Part shown: positions 32,889-43,889 of the stretch, in pieces | Layout of the letters: the number at the start of each line of letters is the position of its first letter | Position numbering within the stretch: the first letter of the stretch is position 1 | Assembly (NCBI GenBank): GCA_019633425.1 | Contig: WSUB01000173.1 | Span: 1-64,000 of the forward strand | Source of the DNA: Tulasnella sp. 424 | Lineage: Eukaryota > Basidiomycota > Agaricomycetes > Cantharellales > Tulasnellaceae | Direction: 5' to 3' | DNA: 64,000 nt | Program-made: the position numbers and the translations under genes | The notes under the pieces: generated by a model | Database searches by the model: none | The model's input: the letters and a program-made list of their open reading frames with translations, nothing else | What the model was told of the DNA's origin: nothing

Positions 32889-35800
32889 TTACAAGCGAAG
32901 CCGAGACGATTGGCGTTGAGGTTGAGCGGTAGGAGCGTTTGGGAATCTCTGATGGAATTCGTTCACTAATTCTGACGCGTGTTCAAGGTTTTCTGCATTC
33001 TCCCATGTGTTGTTTTTGTCGCTGAACCCTCTCCATTTGACTAGGTACTGCAATTGCCGGTAATAGAGGTGGGAGTTCAAAATCTTCTCCACTTCCCACT
33101 CTTCCTGCTCTTCGACTATTATTGGAGGAGGAGGCGCTTGCGTTCGTCCCGGAATTGTGTCGGTAACATGAGGCGTGAGCAGTGCGTTGAACTGTGGGCC
33201 TCTGTCGGATACTGTTTGGGCGGGGAGACCATGGTACTTCCACACGTTGGCTATGAAGAGTTCCGATGTTTTCTGTGCGTCGAGTCCGAGTTCTTGCGTG
33301 GCGATAAAGTGGGCTTCTTTCGTCAATCGGTCTACTGCTGCCAGTATTGTATCATTGCTGTTTTGGGTTCGCGGGAGTTTGGTGATAAAGTCATACGACA
33401 CGTCCAGCCATGGTCCTTCGGGTACTGGTAATGGTTTCAGGAGACCGGTTGGCTTCATGTAGTGAGGCTTGTTCCGTTGGCAGATGCCGCATGCTTCGAC
33501 GTATCGATTGACGTAGGTTTTCATCGACAGCCAGTAATATCCTCTTGACAGTGCTTCCAGCGTCTTTGCTTGGCCTGGGTGTCCTGCGATGATTGCGTCG
33601 TGATACAGTTGTAACAAGGATTGTTTAATGTCTTCATTGTTGGGAACGTAGATCTTCTCCTTATAACGTAATAGTCCATCTCGCTTTGACCATCCTGCCA
33701 TGTCTTTTCGTGTGCTTGCTGGGGCGGAGTCCGGATCGGCGTTCAGATACGGTAGTACTGCTTTGATTGTCGAGTCCTCAGACATTTTTGCTTCGATGGT
33801 TCGCACTATTTCTTCGTCACTCTCCAGTTGGACGTCTTCCTCATTTTCGTTAGCGTTGACTTCTACAAATCTTGATGGTGGTAGGAACGTTAGGGGCGTT
33901 TCTTCTGCCCCCCCTTCAGGACGGTGATCCGGATGATGAGACAGTGCGTCTGGTTTCCCTGATTTGACACCTGGACGGTATTCGATTTCTAAGTCTTATT
34001 CAGCAAGTTCTTGCAGCCAACGATGTTGCCTGGCATTGAGGGTTTGTGTTTTCATGAACCATTGCAAGTTCTTGTGGTCCGTTTTGATGCGTGTCTTGTG
34101 TTTTGCACCCTTAAGGTAGTGTTGCCAGTATTTGAGGGCTCTCACTATCGCTAACATTTCCTTATCGTAAATGTCGTAGTTGGCCTCGGCCGGAGTGAGG
34201 GATTTCGACATGAAGGCGTTCGGATGCAGTTTGCCATCTTCAGCCTTCTGGGATAATATTGCTCCGTACGCGTACCCTGAGGCGTCTGTTTCCAGTGTTG
34301 AAGGTTTCTCTGGGTCGTGATGTCGTAGTACTGGAGCTGTAGTGAACCGTTCTTTCAGTGTTTCGAAAGCCTTGGCGCAATCCGTCATCCAGTTCCATTT
34401 GACGTCTTTTCTGAGAAGTTTCGTAATAGGGGCTGCGATATGGGAGAAGTCTTGTATAAAACGTCGGTAGAAGTTGGCGAAACCTAGGAACGTTTGGATT
34501 TCCTTGACGTTGGTTGGCATCAGCCATTCTTTGATTGCTTCGACCTTGTATTTGTCCATGGAAACTCCTTCTTTGTTGACCCACAATCCTAGATATTCCA
34601 TTTTGTTCATGAAGAATTTACATTTTTTGGCGTTGCAGCGGAGGTCGTTTTCTCTGAACCGTTTCAGGACTTCTCTAGTGATTTCCACGTTCTCCTCCCT
34701 AGTCTTGGTTGCCGGCATCATATCGTCAAGGTAGTTGAGTACTGACGAGTCGAGAAGATCGTGAAGGATGTGGTTGATGAATCTTTGGAATACCGCTGGT
34801 GCATTGCAGAGACCAAACGGCATGACAGTCCATTCGAATAGGCCGAACCGCATTCTGAATGCCGTCTTCCACTTGTCTCCTTCCGCTATCCTGATGAGGT
34901 GGTATCCGGACCTGAGGTTGAGATTGGTGAACCATTCTTTCCCTGCTAGTCGTTCGATTAGCTCTGTGGCCAAGGGAATTGGATACCGATCGGGAATCGT
35001 GATTTCGTTTAGCTTCCAATAGTTGATGATCAATCTTTTCTTTCCGTCCTTCTTTCCGATAAAGAAACATGATGCGGCGATTGGCGAGTGCGAAGGTCGA
35101 ATGAATCCCTTTTGTGTCATCTCCGTAACCCATTTCTTCATGTCTTCGTTATCTTCGGCCGATCCTTGATACAGTCCTGACGGCTTGGGTAGTTCCGCTC
35201 CGGGTTTGAGATCTATCTTGCAGTCGAAGGGTCGATGTGGCAGCATTGCGTGACTGTCCTTCATTTCTTCAAACACATCTAGGAATTTGTGAAGCTCCTC
35301 GGGTACTGCTTCTTCGACAGGTAGTTCCTTTGGGGCATGCTCAGAAGCGATTTTGGCTGATATACTTGTTCCGGCAATTACTGGAGGAATGGGTTTTCGA
35401 TCTGGTTGCCCGTTTGCCTTTCCGTATACATCTATCGGTGTGTCCAGACAATTTTGCGAACAATACATGTCGTCGAACGTCACTCTTCGAGTTCTCCAGT
35501 CTACTTGAGGATTGTGTCGATACAACCACGGCACTCCCAGAATGATGGGGTGTTTTCCAATGTTGGCAACGTCCAATGTTATTTTTTCCGTATGTGGTCC
35601 GATCTGCAGTTCCGCTTGTACTTCTTGATCGATTCTTCCTAGCGGATGTCCATCGATGGTGACGGGTTGTAAGGGGAACTCTTTGGTTTTAGTGGGGATT
35701 CGGTTTTCTTCGACAAATCGATTGCTGATGAATTCTGACATAGCCCTGGAGTCGATCATTGCAGTGGGGAAAGCTGTGACTTGTTCTGTTGTGATTCTTG

Positions 35801-35921
35801 CAGGTACGATTAGGTGGGACGTGGGGTGCATGTTCATACGATTTTCATAGTTCATATTTACAGCATGGTGGGTACCTAAAAGATGACGAAGAACAGGAGC
35901 GCTCACGCACTGGGGAGAAAA
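32889..35921 (-). pseudogene. Gypsy C pol, with deleted integrase core
   Basis: Begins by -1 shift at 35918-35924. Protease AMIDSRAMSEF (DSG changed to DSR, catalytic box damaged, about 35735-35765); RT with LNYLDDMMPA (about 34710-34740); RNase H (about 34000-34330); TAA at 33996-33998; then the integrase finger (HDAIIAGHPGQAKTL, CGICQRNKPHY) and core YDFITKLP and SDRGPQFNA (about 33190-33220). After SDRGPQFNA the frame jumps to LLTPHVTDTIPGR. Compared with Gypsy B, about 150 residues are missing in frame, including the TDGQ.ER glutamate box. The chromodomain EEWEVEKILNS...LVKWRGFSDKNNTWE is present at the C-terminus. Confidence 0.9.
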
Positions 35922-37261
35922 CCCTGCTGCACGAGAGGACTGAAAGGGTTGTTGGACTGGAGCCTGGGAGTAGGGGATGAATCGGGGTTAGGAAGTGGGT
36001 TTGCGGGGCTTGGGACCATGGTTGCTGCGATAGTGGTGTCGATGACTCCTTGGCGTGGTTTTGGGGGAAGTCCGTGGTCACTTGCTCTATGCCCAGCTAA
36101 TCCACAGTAGTAGCAACGACCTTCTGCTCTTCTCCTCGCTTTTTCTTCTGCCGACACCGGTCCTCTTTTGTTTGCGTCGATCTGGATGGGCACCGGTTGC
36201 ATGTGACTGAACGCGTTGGGAGCTTGTTGGTTTGGGTTGGCTTTGTATATGGGCTGTGTTGGTTGCGGCGGCGGTGGTGGTGCTTGGTATATCGGCATTT
36301 GGTTCAGGAAGGGATTCGTTGGTGGACGAGGTTGGAATCGAGGAGGGGGGCGAGGATGATGGTCATTGCTTCTTTCTTGCTTTCGTTCCCATATACGCTC
36401 GTCCAGCCGAATGCTAAGATTAACCAGGGTTTCAAGGCTAGTAGGGATGGGATGGTACACCAGTGCGTCCTTGACTTCTTCCTTCAGTCCTCTGAGATAA
36501 TAGTGTATGAAGGTGCCCTCGTCCCAGTTGATCTCCATGGTGATTCTTCGGAAGTCTGCTGTGTATTGCGTGGCTGGCCCCTTTTGCCCTTTCTCGATGA
36601 GTGCCTCCAGTTGCCTTATTGCCGCTGCTTCCTTATCCGGGTCTCCGAAGGCTTTGATGAATTCTTCTTCGAACGCTTCTCATTTCCGTCCTTCTCTTTT
36701 CTTCTGTTTGCCAAGTACGTCTCGAAGGATCGGACTTGCCCAGGTCTTGGCCGTGTCGGTCATATATGAGATGGCGAATACGATCATCGTGCGTTCGTCT
36801 TCGAATTCTTCTCTTTTGACTAAGAAGTAGAATTTGCAGCTTTCTATGAATTGATCGGCTGCTAGTCCTCGTTTCTTGCCATCGTAGACCTCGGGTTCCC
36901 TTATCTTGATCTTGGGTTTTCGGCTTCCCGCGATTCCCATCATCCGGAAGGCTTTCTTTGCTGCTCGGAATTCCGGGTCGTTCTCGTCTGGGCTTGGGGT
37001 TCGCTCCCTTTGCCATGTTCGTGGGATTTCGTACACCGTCGACCTTCCTCTTGTGTTTGTGTCAGGCGGGATTCTTGGTGATCGGAGGTTTAGTCTTTCA
37101 ATTTCTTCGATGACCGTCCCGACCAACGTGGGGCGCGAGTTTCGAGGGAGACCGAAACTTCCTGGGAGTTGCGGCAGTGGCTGTTGGATTTCTGGGTGTG
37201 CGACTGATTCAGTAGGTGCAGGAGCCCCTGTAGATGCTTGTTCTTGCTGTGTTCCGTCCAT
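35903..37261 (-). pseudogene. Gypsy C gag, frameshifted
   Basis: ATG at 37261 (MDGTQQEQASTGAPA). The capsid region IREPEVYDGKKRGLAADQFI is at about 36840-36900. The frame is lost near 36680 and resumes in another frame (MEINWDEGTFIHYYLRG from 36538). The zinc knuckle CYYCGLAGHRASDH is at about 36080-36120. The gag stop TGA is at 35903-35905. The slippery AAAACCC (plus) is at 35918-35924. Confidence 0.85.
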
Positions 37262-37262
37262 T

Positions 37263-37586
37263 CTTTAGCAATTACTGTTCTGTCAATGGGAAGGATTTGG
37301 TAGATTCGGGCGAGTTGGGTTCCGATGGTTGGTAGGGGATGACGATGGTTCTTTCTTCTTCGTCAACTACGGCTACTTGCAGGATTGACAGGAGTTTCTG
37401 GATTTCGAACTGGAATCGGTCGTGTACGGCGATGTTGTATTGAGTGTTGGTTTGTTGGGCAATTCTGATGGACTGAGGAAGTCAGGCTAGTAATCCGGTT
37501 CTTTTGATTCGTTGGCTTTGTCGAGGTGTTGCTGTGGTTTCTGGGAATACTTCTTCGTAATCGGGGAGTTCTTGGTGCTTGGGCAT
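37263..37586 (-). pseudogene. Gypsy C ORF0, broken
   Basis: ATG at 37586 (MPKHQELPDYEEVFPE), 38 nt from the 5' LTR, like ORF0 of A and B. A TAG interrupts it after TGLLA. Near its end IVIPYQP, and one frame over TIGTQLARIYQILPIDR, align with LLIPYVPTTSSLLRAYQVLP of Gypsy B. The end overlaps the gag start. Homology to A/B ORF0 is by eye and clear only in the last third. Confidence 0.55.
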
Positions 37587-37613
37587 GCAAAAGCGAGTCG
37601 CCTGTTATGGACA

Positions 37614-37624
37614 ATTCCGCCTAA
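37614..37624 (-). promoter_or_regulatory. Gypsy C primer-binding site (self-priming type)
   Basis: Minus strand TTAGGCGGAAT directly after the 5' LTR, identical to the sites of Gypsy A and B although the LTRs have otherwise diverged. Complementary over 9 nt (ATTCCGCCT) to the LTR hairpin region. Confidence 0.65.
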
Positions 37625-37980
37625 TGTCAGAGTCGAGATCGAGGTCGAGAGTTCAGGCGAGGCGCTTCAAGGTTCTAGGTTCAAGAGTCAAGAGGTAACA
37701 GAGATGTTGATACTAGAGGAGTAGACGAGAGGCGGAATGAGGAACAAACCTCCTCATTCCGTCACGTTATTATAGTACAAAGGTGGAGGCGATGACTAAC
37801 GAATGTGTAACGACATGAGGTGCTTACTGATGATACATGAGGCGACGCATAAGCAAATGAAGGACGACGCGTAAGCGAACGGGTAGAAACCGATAGAAAA
37901 TGATGGAACGACAAGATAAGGAATGGGATGATAAGATAACGAGCGTGATAAGATAAGAGTGTGAGGACGGGGTCATCACA
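37625..37980 (-). repeat. Gypsy C 5' LTR
   Basis: 356 bp, complete. On the minus strand: TATAATAACG, then the hairpin gaatgagga..tcctcattc, then ATTCCGCCTC, with the same ~35 nt TATA-to-ATTCC spacing as in Gypsy A/B. Confidence 0.92.
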
Positions 37981-38656
37981 CCCTCACTCACCCTCTTTCT
38001 CTTCCGATCATCCCCCTTTTTTCACAATCCCACTTTTCACTAGATGACATATTTTTGCTCATTCTTCATTTGTGTTCCCCCCCACTTTGACCCCATCTCC
38101 CTCCTTATTCTACACTTTGGCCTTTTGTAACCCATCCCTCCCCTAACTCCTGGTGCTGTAGCGAAGCGAGGCATGCCTAGTTCTATTAAGCACATGGCTG
38201 GAGGAGGAAAAGTATCGTGAACGTGGTAGCACCTTACCGTGGATCTGGACCATTGCACCAATGCCGCAGCAACACGAAGATGTGGCAGCATCAGTTCAAG
38301 CATGGAATGATGAAAGTAAGGGCAAACTTTCTTGCCTATGATTGCACTACATCTAACTCCCTCCAGTTGTCCGCCTTGAGTGGGTCCATGCAAAAGCAGC
38401 CCTGGACCGATGGGTTGAAGAGAACCATCTCCTGCGCGAGGAATTGGGAAGAATTGCACCATTCTTCAGATGGGCCTATCAAGACTGGTCCAACAAGAGT
38501 GATAATCTTGGTCAAAATGAAGGGGACAGGGTAATATGTGGCTACAGGGCTTTCACGCTTCGCAAGGCTAATGAGTATAAGCGGTTGGTTTGCAATGCAC
38601 TAGACAACTTGTCTCTTGCTGGCCTTGACCTTCCTTCAAAACTCTGTAGCTCCTAG

Positions 38657-39288
38657 TTCCTTATTGTACAAGGTGCAAACTAGATGCCACCTATCTGTTC
38701 ATACATACTTGATTGTAGACAGTAGGGTCGTTGCCGCATCAACAGCAACATCACTGAGGAGATTCGATGCCCTGTGTCTATGCTACCCAACCATTCAAAC
38801 ATTCTGCAGCAACCATTGAGTTGCCCCACCTTCCCCTGCGCATGCTGACAAATATTTCTTCTCTTCCACTCCAATGAGCCACGGAGCTATCCAGCCTATA
38901 TCACTGAACCAACCCAAACCTTGTCACAAAGTCATTCTGCTGCCATGCTTGATCTAGATTAGCTGGTACTTATTGTATTGTGTGAGCTGTGCAGGCTAGC
39001 AAAATTCCTTCCTCAGCCCCCAACAAACCAGAATCCCTGCTGGCTGGATTGCTGAAGTGTCCCAATCTTAAGTTCCAGTAGCTGGGGTGCGCGCGCTGAT
39101 CGTGGGAAATGGGAAGTCGCCACACGGGATTCGTATTAGAAAATAGGAAATGCGAATACAGGTCAACTACTTACTTTAACTGTAGTTAGAACGGCTGTAA
39201 GTAATTGTAGAGTTGATATGTGATATTCGAGAGGTTGATTGGGAGGGAAGGACGGGCGGGAACGTCCGGTGTCGAGCGGAAATGGCTG
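38657..39288. other. No supported gene; 3' flank of the KDZ gene
   Basis: Contains several gcagca/ctgcagcaac phrases and short frames only. Probably the KDZ 3' untranslated region or element end; no terminal repeat was identified. Confidence 0.4.
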
Positions 39289-39713
39289 TACACTTTCACA
39301 AGCATTTTCAGTCCAGGATGAAAAGTTACCAAGATTTTCCATTGACGCCACCTTTTCCCTCCAGAATGATGGAAAATGTTGGGAAATTAAGGGGTATTCC
39401 ACATTCTCAGATTAGTCTCACAGATAGATTGGGGCATGCTGAAAATTGTTCAAAATTTTCCTCAGCATTTTCTTCAGCTTGAAAAAGATGTAGACCATCT
39501 CCACTGAAAATGCTAATGATTATTGAGACAAGAAAAGGGTCTATGTTTTTCAGTGCCATAGTGAAAACCTTCCACATTTTTCACTCACAGGAAAATCATC
39601 AGAGATTTTCATCATAATTTTCTAAAAATGAAAAATTATCAGGAAAAGTGATTCCCCTCCCAGCATTTTCTTCAAAATTTTCAGCTGCAGAAAATGTTGA
39701 TTTGCTCCCTGTG
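39289..39713. mobile_element. MITE-3, truncated copy
   Basis: Starts inside the palindrome (tacactttcacaagcatttt) and runs to the right tip gatttgctccctgtg. It matches the right half of the copy ending at 25287, with a shortened centre. The left terminus is absent. Confidence 0.8.
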
Positions 39714-40616
39714 TGGAGGTAGTCTCTAGCACCTGCTAACACATCTCCTATCTCCACCCCTGCACTGTCCCAAACCCAGCTATCATCCAGGCTACACTGA
39801 ACTGGCCTATGCCTGCACCAGTGCTTGGCCCATATGAGCCAGTATACTGTGGATTGTTCTTCTTGCAAATGCTAACAAGTTTCAACCTCAAGGTGCAGGC
39901 AAATGACAATAGGTCCAAGACTGGACCAACCAAATCCCCGCGCATCCTGCTGCAGCACTTGAACCTAATCTTCCGCCTTTCAGCTGGTATGTCCGGTATT
40001 TTGTTGCTAATGCATGCTGACATGTTTACATTTGAGTTAAATTCATTTTGCAGGTATCTCCCAATACCAGATGACCTGACTTGATCAGCCAGATGTTCGG
40101 CATGAAATGCTGCAGCACTTCGTGGCTATTAGCCAGGTTCTGCGGCAGAGGCTATCCACATGGACTCACAGCGCTGACATGAATATCAAGATTTTGCTTG
40201 CGCTGACAACATGAGAACCTTTTATCCCAAAAGGTTTAATGGTAAGCAGTTTGTTTGTCACGCAGAACCCAGCGGGATTATGTTCCGCAGAGCGAATTGG
40301 TTAAGTGGGTGGGGGTAAAAGGGTTGTCTGCCTCTCTTGAGGCAAAACCCGTATTTATTTGCTAGATAAGGTTGTGCTAGAGTATTCTACATCACTCTAT
40401 ATTAAACCATTGCCCTCCGGGCAGTCCTGGCCACGGCAGGCCTCACACTTACGTAACTACCAGGCCGAACAAGTTGTCCGTTGGACTCACACAGACTTGT
40501 GCAGTAACAATAAAAGATAGGCTTGAATATATACAATATAAAAAAATCGGACGAGGAGAAATAGGTTCACAATGTAAGGGAGAGCGCGGAGCCATTCACA
40601 GTACAGGACTAAAAGA
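39714..40616. other. No supported gene
   Basis: 39714-40210 has short frames and repeated ctgctgcagcac phrases. 40260-40616 is AT-rich and lies directly past the 3' end of the minus-strand gene that follows, so it may hold that gene's terminator region. No motif recognised. Confidence 0.4.
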
Positions 40617-42585
40617 TCAAGGGAAGAAACTGTACAAAGTATCATAATCATCATCTTTCACAGCCGTCCCGTAGTCCAAGCTTGAGTCATATGCGGTCGG
40701 CATCTTGTGATCAGGAGCGGGGCGTTTCGGGACCTCGAAGTCACGTCCCCTCTCACCCCTAGCAAATCATGATTTCTCATGTGACTTAGTGTGATAAAAT
40801 CCTTGGAGGTGGTGGACCTTTCTCACAATTTCCTTAGCTAAGAAAATTACTTGAGTTGTTTGCCAAGTCTTCCCACTTAGGAAAAAATCCTCCTGTCAAG
40901 TCTCAGGACTTCCATGCAAACTTTTAGCTATATAAAATTTTGGAGACATAACTTGTTAACTTTATAGAGTTGAAAATGTTCTGTCCTTCCTCAACAATTT
41001 TCCCTTGGTCTTCCTGCAGCAGAAGGCGACTATCATTTTCAACCTGCATTTTCTCCCCAATTCAAATATTTTAGTGGTTGGAAAGGTCTGAGAGCTTTTT
41101 GGAATCAATTTTATAGGCCTAGAGAAAAGGGGCCAAAAATTTTTGATTTCATGGGAGAAAATAACAATTTCTCGGGGAACAGCAAATTCTTTTCTCTGGT
41201 GTCAGAAAACCTTTTACAGAAAATAATGATCATTTTCCACTTAGGAAAATGCAGGAAATTTAAACAAAATCTCAGAGCAAACAATGATACCTTTCTTTCA
41301 ACAGAATATGGGGAGAAAAGTGATCAGAAAATGCTTTCTGCTTTTACCATGAGAAAATGTCAGGTGATTTTCATCAAATTTATAGCTCACCTAAAATAGC
41401 ATAGACCATAGAGCTTGTTTTCAGTTGAGTTTTTTGGAATGTGAGAAAATATTTGGGAAAAACACAAGTGTAGTTTAGGGAAGAAAGTTGATGAGAAAGC
41501 TCCACCACCCCCAAGGATTTTATCACACTAAGTCACTTGAGAAAATCATGATTTGCTAGGGGTGTCTTCGCCGGTGACTTGGGAATGTGCAGGCCCAGCA
41601 TTCCCCTTTTGGCAGGGGATGCCGAACCCAGCCCGAGCGGCATTTCGGGGCCCTTGAGGAGCTCCTTCTGTTGGAGTTCCTGCAGATTGATTTAGTGAGC
41701 TATTAGGAGACTATGGCTTGATAAAAAAAACTCACCATGATAAGATGTTCTGCAGTCTTGAGCTGGATGACGCTGTCCAGACAGAGATGGATGTGAAATG
41801 ATGATGTCACACCGATATCGACGAAATCTCCGACCTGAAAGATCAAGTGAAATGCGCCTGCCAGGGAGCCGCCGGGAAGGCGTCGGCGGAGATCCAACCA
41901 AGACACCGGCTCGAAATGGGACGACGGGGATGGCTAATGCGATGAAGTGGGTGGTTCGTGCTGGTCGCATTCACGGCGATACACACAGGAAACCACTTAC
42001 TCTAACAAAAGCTTGTCGAGCAATGTAAAGGGCGTCACGGGTGGACCAGTCAAGTTGGACTGATGCCGCGTGTTTTCCAGGAATAGACCGGAGTGTTGCG
42101 AACTGAAGCTTGCTGACCGTCGCCCCTTGAACGTACCATGGCACAGTACGTCCTGGGAGGTCTTCAATGTGAGCGAATTGACGGGCCTTGCTTTGCGATG
42201 TCCACGTCCTAAGATAAGTGGGGATAAGCGTCAGCGAGTTTATCTAGAGCCCAAAAAGCAAGACGCGGCCCTACCCATCCCAGTTACCACCCTCAGTAAG
42301 CGCGAACTCCTTCAACACCCCTTGAACCCGGAACTCGGCCAGATAGTCGCACAGATCATGCTCGGCTGGAACATGGAGCGCTTCAAATGGTTGTGTTGAG
42401 TCGACAATATCTTCAGGATCTTTGTGTCAGATGTAGAACCAGTCCGCGAGGTCTTGTAAATTGTAAGGGACGTATTGCCAAGGTTCGCATTCATTGACAT
42501 TGGTTTGGTCGTGTATGAGATTGATATTGCTGATGCCCCATGACAGATTGGCAAAGCGACGGTTTGAGTCAAGAATGAGGGCCAT
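40617..42585 (-). CDS. Multi-exon protein of unknown function with a MITE in its last exon
   Basis: Start at the ATG at 42585 (MALILDSNRRFANLSWG). Segments: QYVPYNLQDLADWFYI, HVPAEHDLCDYLAEFRVQGV, PGRTVPWYVQGATVSKLQFA, WSTRDALYIARQAFVR, VGDFVDIGVTSSFHIHLCLD, KTAEHLIM, then the last exon ELQQKELLKGPEMPLGLG... to LYSFFP and a stop at 40617-40619. Introns are short with GT-AG; a clear one joins HLIM to ELQQKEL (about 41673-41735). The last exon is split by a MITE (40754-41564, TSD TCT) between PAKR and GRDFEV; without it the frame is continuous. An in-frame TGA (ATC TGA CAC, about 42428) may be a CGA transition. Family not recognised. Either a recently damaged gene or a pseudogene. Confidence 0.6.
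40754..41564. mobile_element. MITE-1: complete 811 bp copy
   Basis: Tips cacccctagcaaatcatga and the inverse; TSD TCT (40751-40753, 41565-41567). Aligns along most of its length with 3521-4293, so the family is homogeneous. Sits in the last coding exon of the minus-strand gene at 40617-42585. Confidence 0.93.
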
Positions 42586-43391
42586 AGGAAGTATAAGAAA
42601 TAATGGTTATGGAAGATGGGAAAGGAGGGAATGAATGGTGATTGGAGGGGTGTGTTGGTAAGGTCTAGTGATATCAACTCCGTCGGTATTTATCCGTTCA
42701 ACATGCCAAGAGATATTCGAGTTTGAGATATATGCAAGCTTTCGATTTAGGGAATATGACATTCTTTCATGGGCTTGGCAGTTGGGTTGAACATTGACCG
42801 ACCCATTGACGGTATATCATTCACAGAGGTCGGACAAACAGTATTGTAACTTTTCGGAGCCATAGTGTTCTCCAAGTATAGGTAGCGACGTCCGTCCAAT
42901 GGGCTCTGCCGCATTTAGTTTGACTTTCAGGGCGGAGATCCGGCACCATGCAGCAGGTTTCAGGCCCCAGGGGCTGAGCATTGTCCCTTTCTATGCAGCA
43001 GGCACAATCTGGATGTTGTGCAGAGTGATCTACTCCCTTGTAAGCCACATAAGATTATGAGACATGGTACGATTTCTGGTCTCTGTACCAGACAGAGCAG
43101 GAAGGTCGAGTTTTATCCCGTGCTCTGTGCTTCCGGGGGACACTCAATCTCAAAGGCCGGATGCGGGATTGGATTTTTTTCAACAAACCAGGACCAGCAA
43201 CGTTCCATATAATAAGAAAAGCAGCATCAAATTGGAATGGACATTGTATAAAGAGGGCATCTCGATACATGAAAAGAAAAACATGCGGTGCTACAAGGTA
43301 TCATGTCCGAGTCGTCGCAACAGTACCTTAGAAGTAGAGACTTGGTCGATTCAGCACATTCCTTAAAACCCTGATGTGTTTCAACCTAGAC
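42586..43391. other. No supported gene
   Basis: A minus frame at 42821-43048 (AYKGVDHSAQHPDCACCIER...) could be a further exon of the ORF at 43392-43889, but I see no splice pair that proves it. The rest shows no motif. The promoter of the gene starting at 42585 should lie at 42590-42800. Confidence 0.35.
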
Positions 43392-43889
43392 TCACCCTTC
43401 TAGTGCGCTATTGACGTGCGGACAAGCTTGGTTGTAGCACCAACCAGACAGCATCAGTCGAACATGACCTGCAACAGGTAAGTCGCCGTTGCGGTGGTTT
43501 GCTTCGTAAGGCTGAGCAGCTCGAGAATCAAAGACAAGACTGAACGTCATTGCTTTGGGATCTTGACGACGCTGCAGAGTGGGGCAAGCAAATCTGCAAG
43601 GAACACCCTCCGGCCACCCCACGGAAAACGTCCGGACGTCAAACCCGTTACGATTGAGTTTGCGGATATGCCGGCCGAGGTAGCTTGGTAGCTGGGCTGT
43701 AACAATTGTGGACAGATGACGGAGGTCAAGACCATGGCCTGCATGAGGGTAGATGAGGGCGACATTGGAGAACAGAAGCTGGGGGTAGATAATGTGGATG
43801 GCATCGGCAGTGAGGTATGAGAGGGAAGCAGTGGTCGTCGGAAAAGCTAGAATTCGGTGCAAGTCGAACTGAGGGTGGACTGTCTTCAT
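43392..43889 (-). CDS. 165-aa protein of unknown function
   Basis: ATG at 43889 (MKTVHPQFDLHRILAFP), stop at 43392-43394, one open exon. It reads like a folded soluble protein: SYLTADAIHIIYPQLLFSNV, HGLDLRHLSTIVTAQLPSYL, RHIRKLNRNGFDVRTFSVGW, CRFACPTLQRRQDPKAMTFS. No signal peptide or membrane helix is evident. I do not recognise the family, and the other frames here are less protein-like. It could be one exon of a longer gene. Confidence 0.5.
   Translation of the reverse strand: MKTVHPQFDLHRILAFPTTTASLSYLTADAIHIIYPQLLFSNVALIYPHAGHGLDLRHLSTIVTAQLPSYLGRHIRKLNRNGFDVRTFSVGWPEGVPCRFACPTLQRRQDPKAMTFSLVFDSRAAQPYEANHRNGDLPVAGHVRLMLSGWCYNQACPHVNSALEG

Larger units (their letters stand above)
32344..37980 (-). 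mobile_element. Gypsy C: chromovirus with integrase deletion
   Basis: Second chromovirus lineage, minus strand. LTRs at 32344-32876 (containing an N gap) and 37625-37980 (356 bp). A perfect 5-bp TSD CCCTC flanks it (32339-32343, 37981-37985). PBS TTAGGCGGAAT follows the right LTR; the PPT (gttgccccccctttac on plus) lies beside the left LTR. It has ORF0, gag, pol and a chromodomain, all diverged from Gypsy A/B. Gag and pol carry frame breaks and the integrase core lacks its third acidic residue, so it is non-autonomous. Confidence 0.93.
31603..38656 (+). pseudogene. KDZ transposase, C-terminal half, split by Gypsy C
   Basis: First part 31603-32180: LQKLAEQEKKLRIGQAFDAL (about 31872-31940), then, one frame over, SNGYNVTTRAQETLKRAEV, WAAVYRCCWDVL and LRELTQADL. 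This matches the KDZ pattern 'LR.GQA.DAL...RG...TRA..L.R...A..YR.A...L..LR.L...D'. Gypsy C (32344-37980) follows. Second part 38160-38656: WLEEEKYRERGSTLPWIWT, a GT-AG intron (about 38311-38363), then VRLEWVHAKAALDRWVEEN, HLLREELGRIAPFFRWAYQD and LRKANEYKRL to the TAG at 38654-38656. This is the 'SWIW...RVEW.KARA...RW.EEV.LL.EEMRR' tail of KDZ. The Gypsy C TSD CCCTC shows the two parts were contiguous. Confidence 0.72.
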
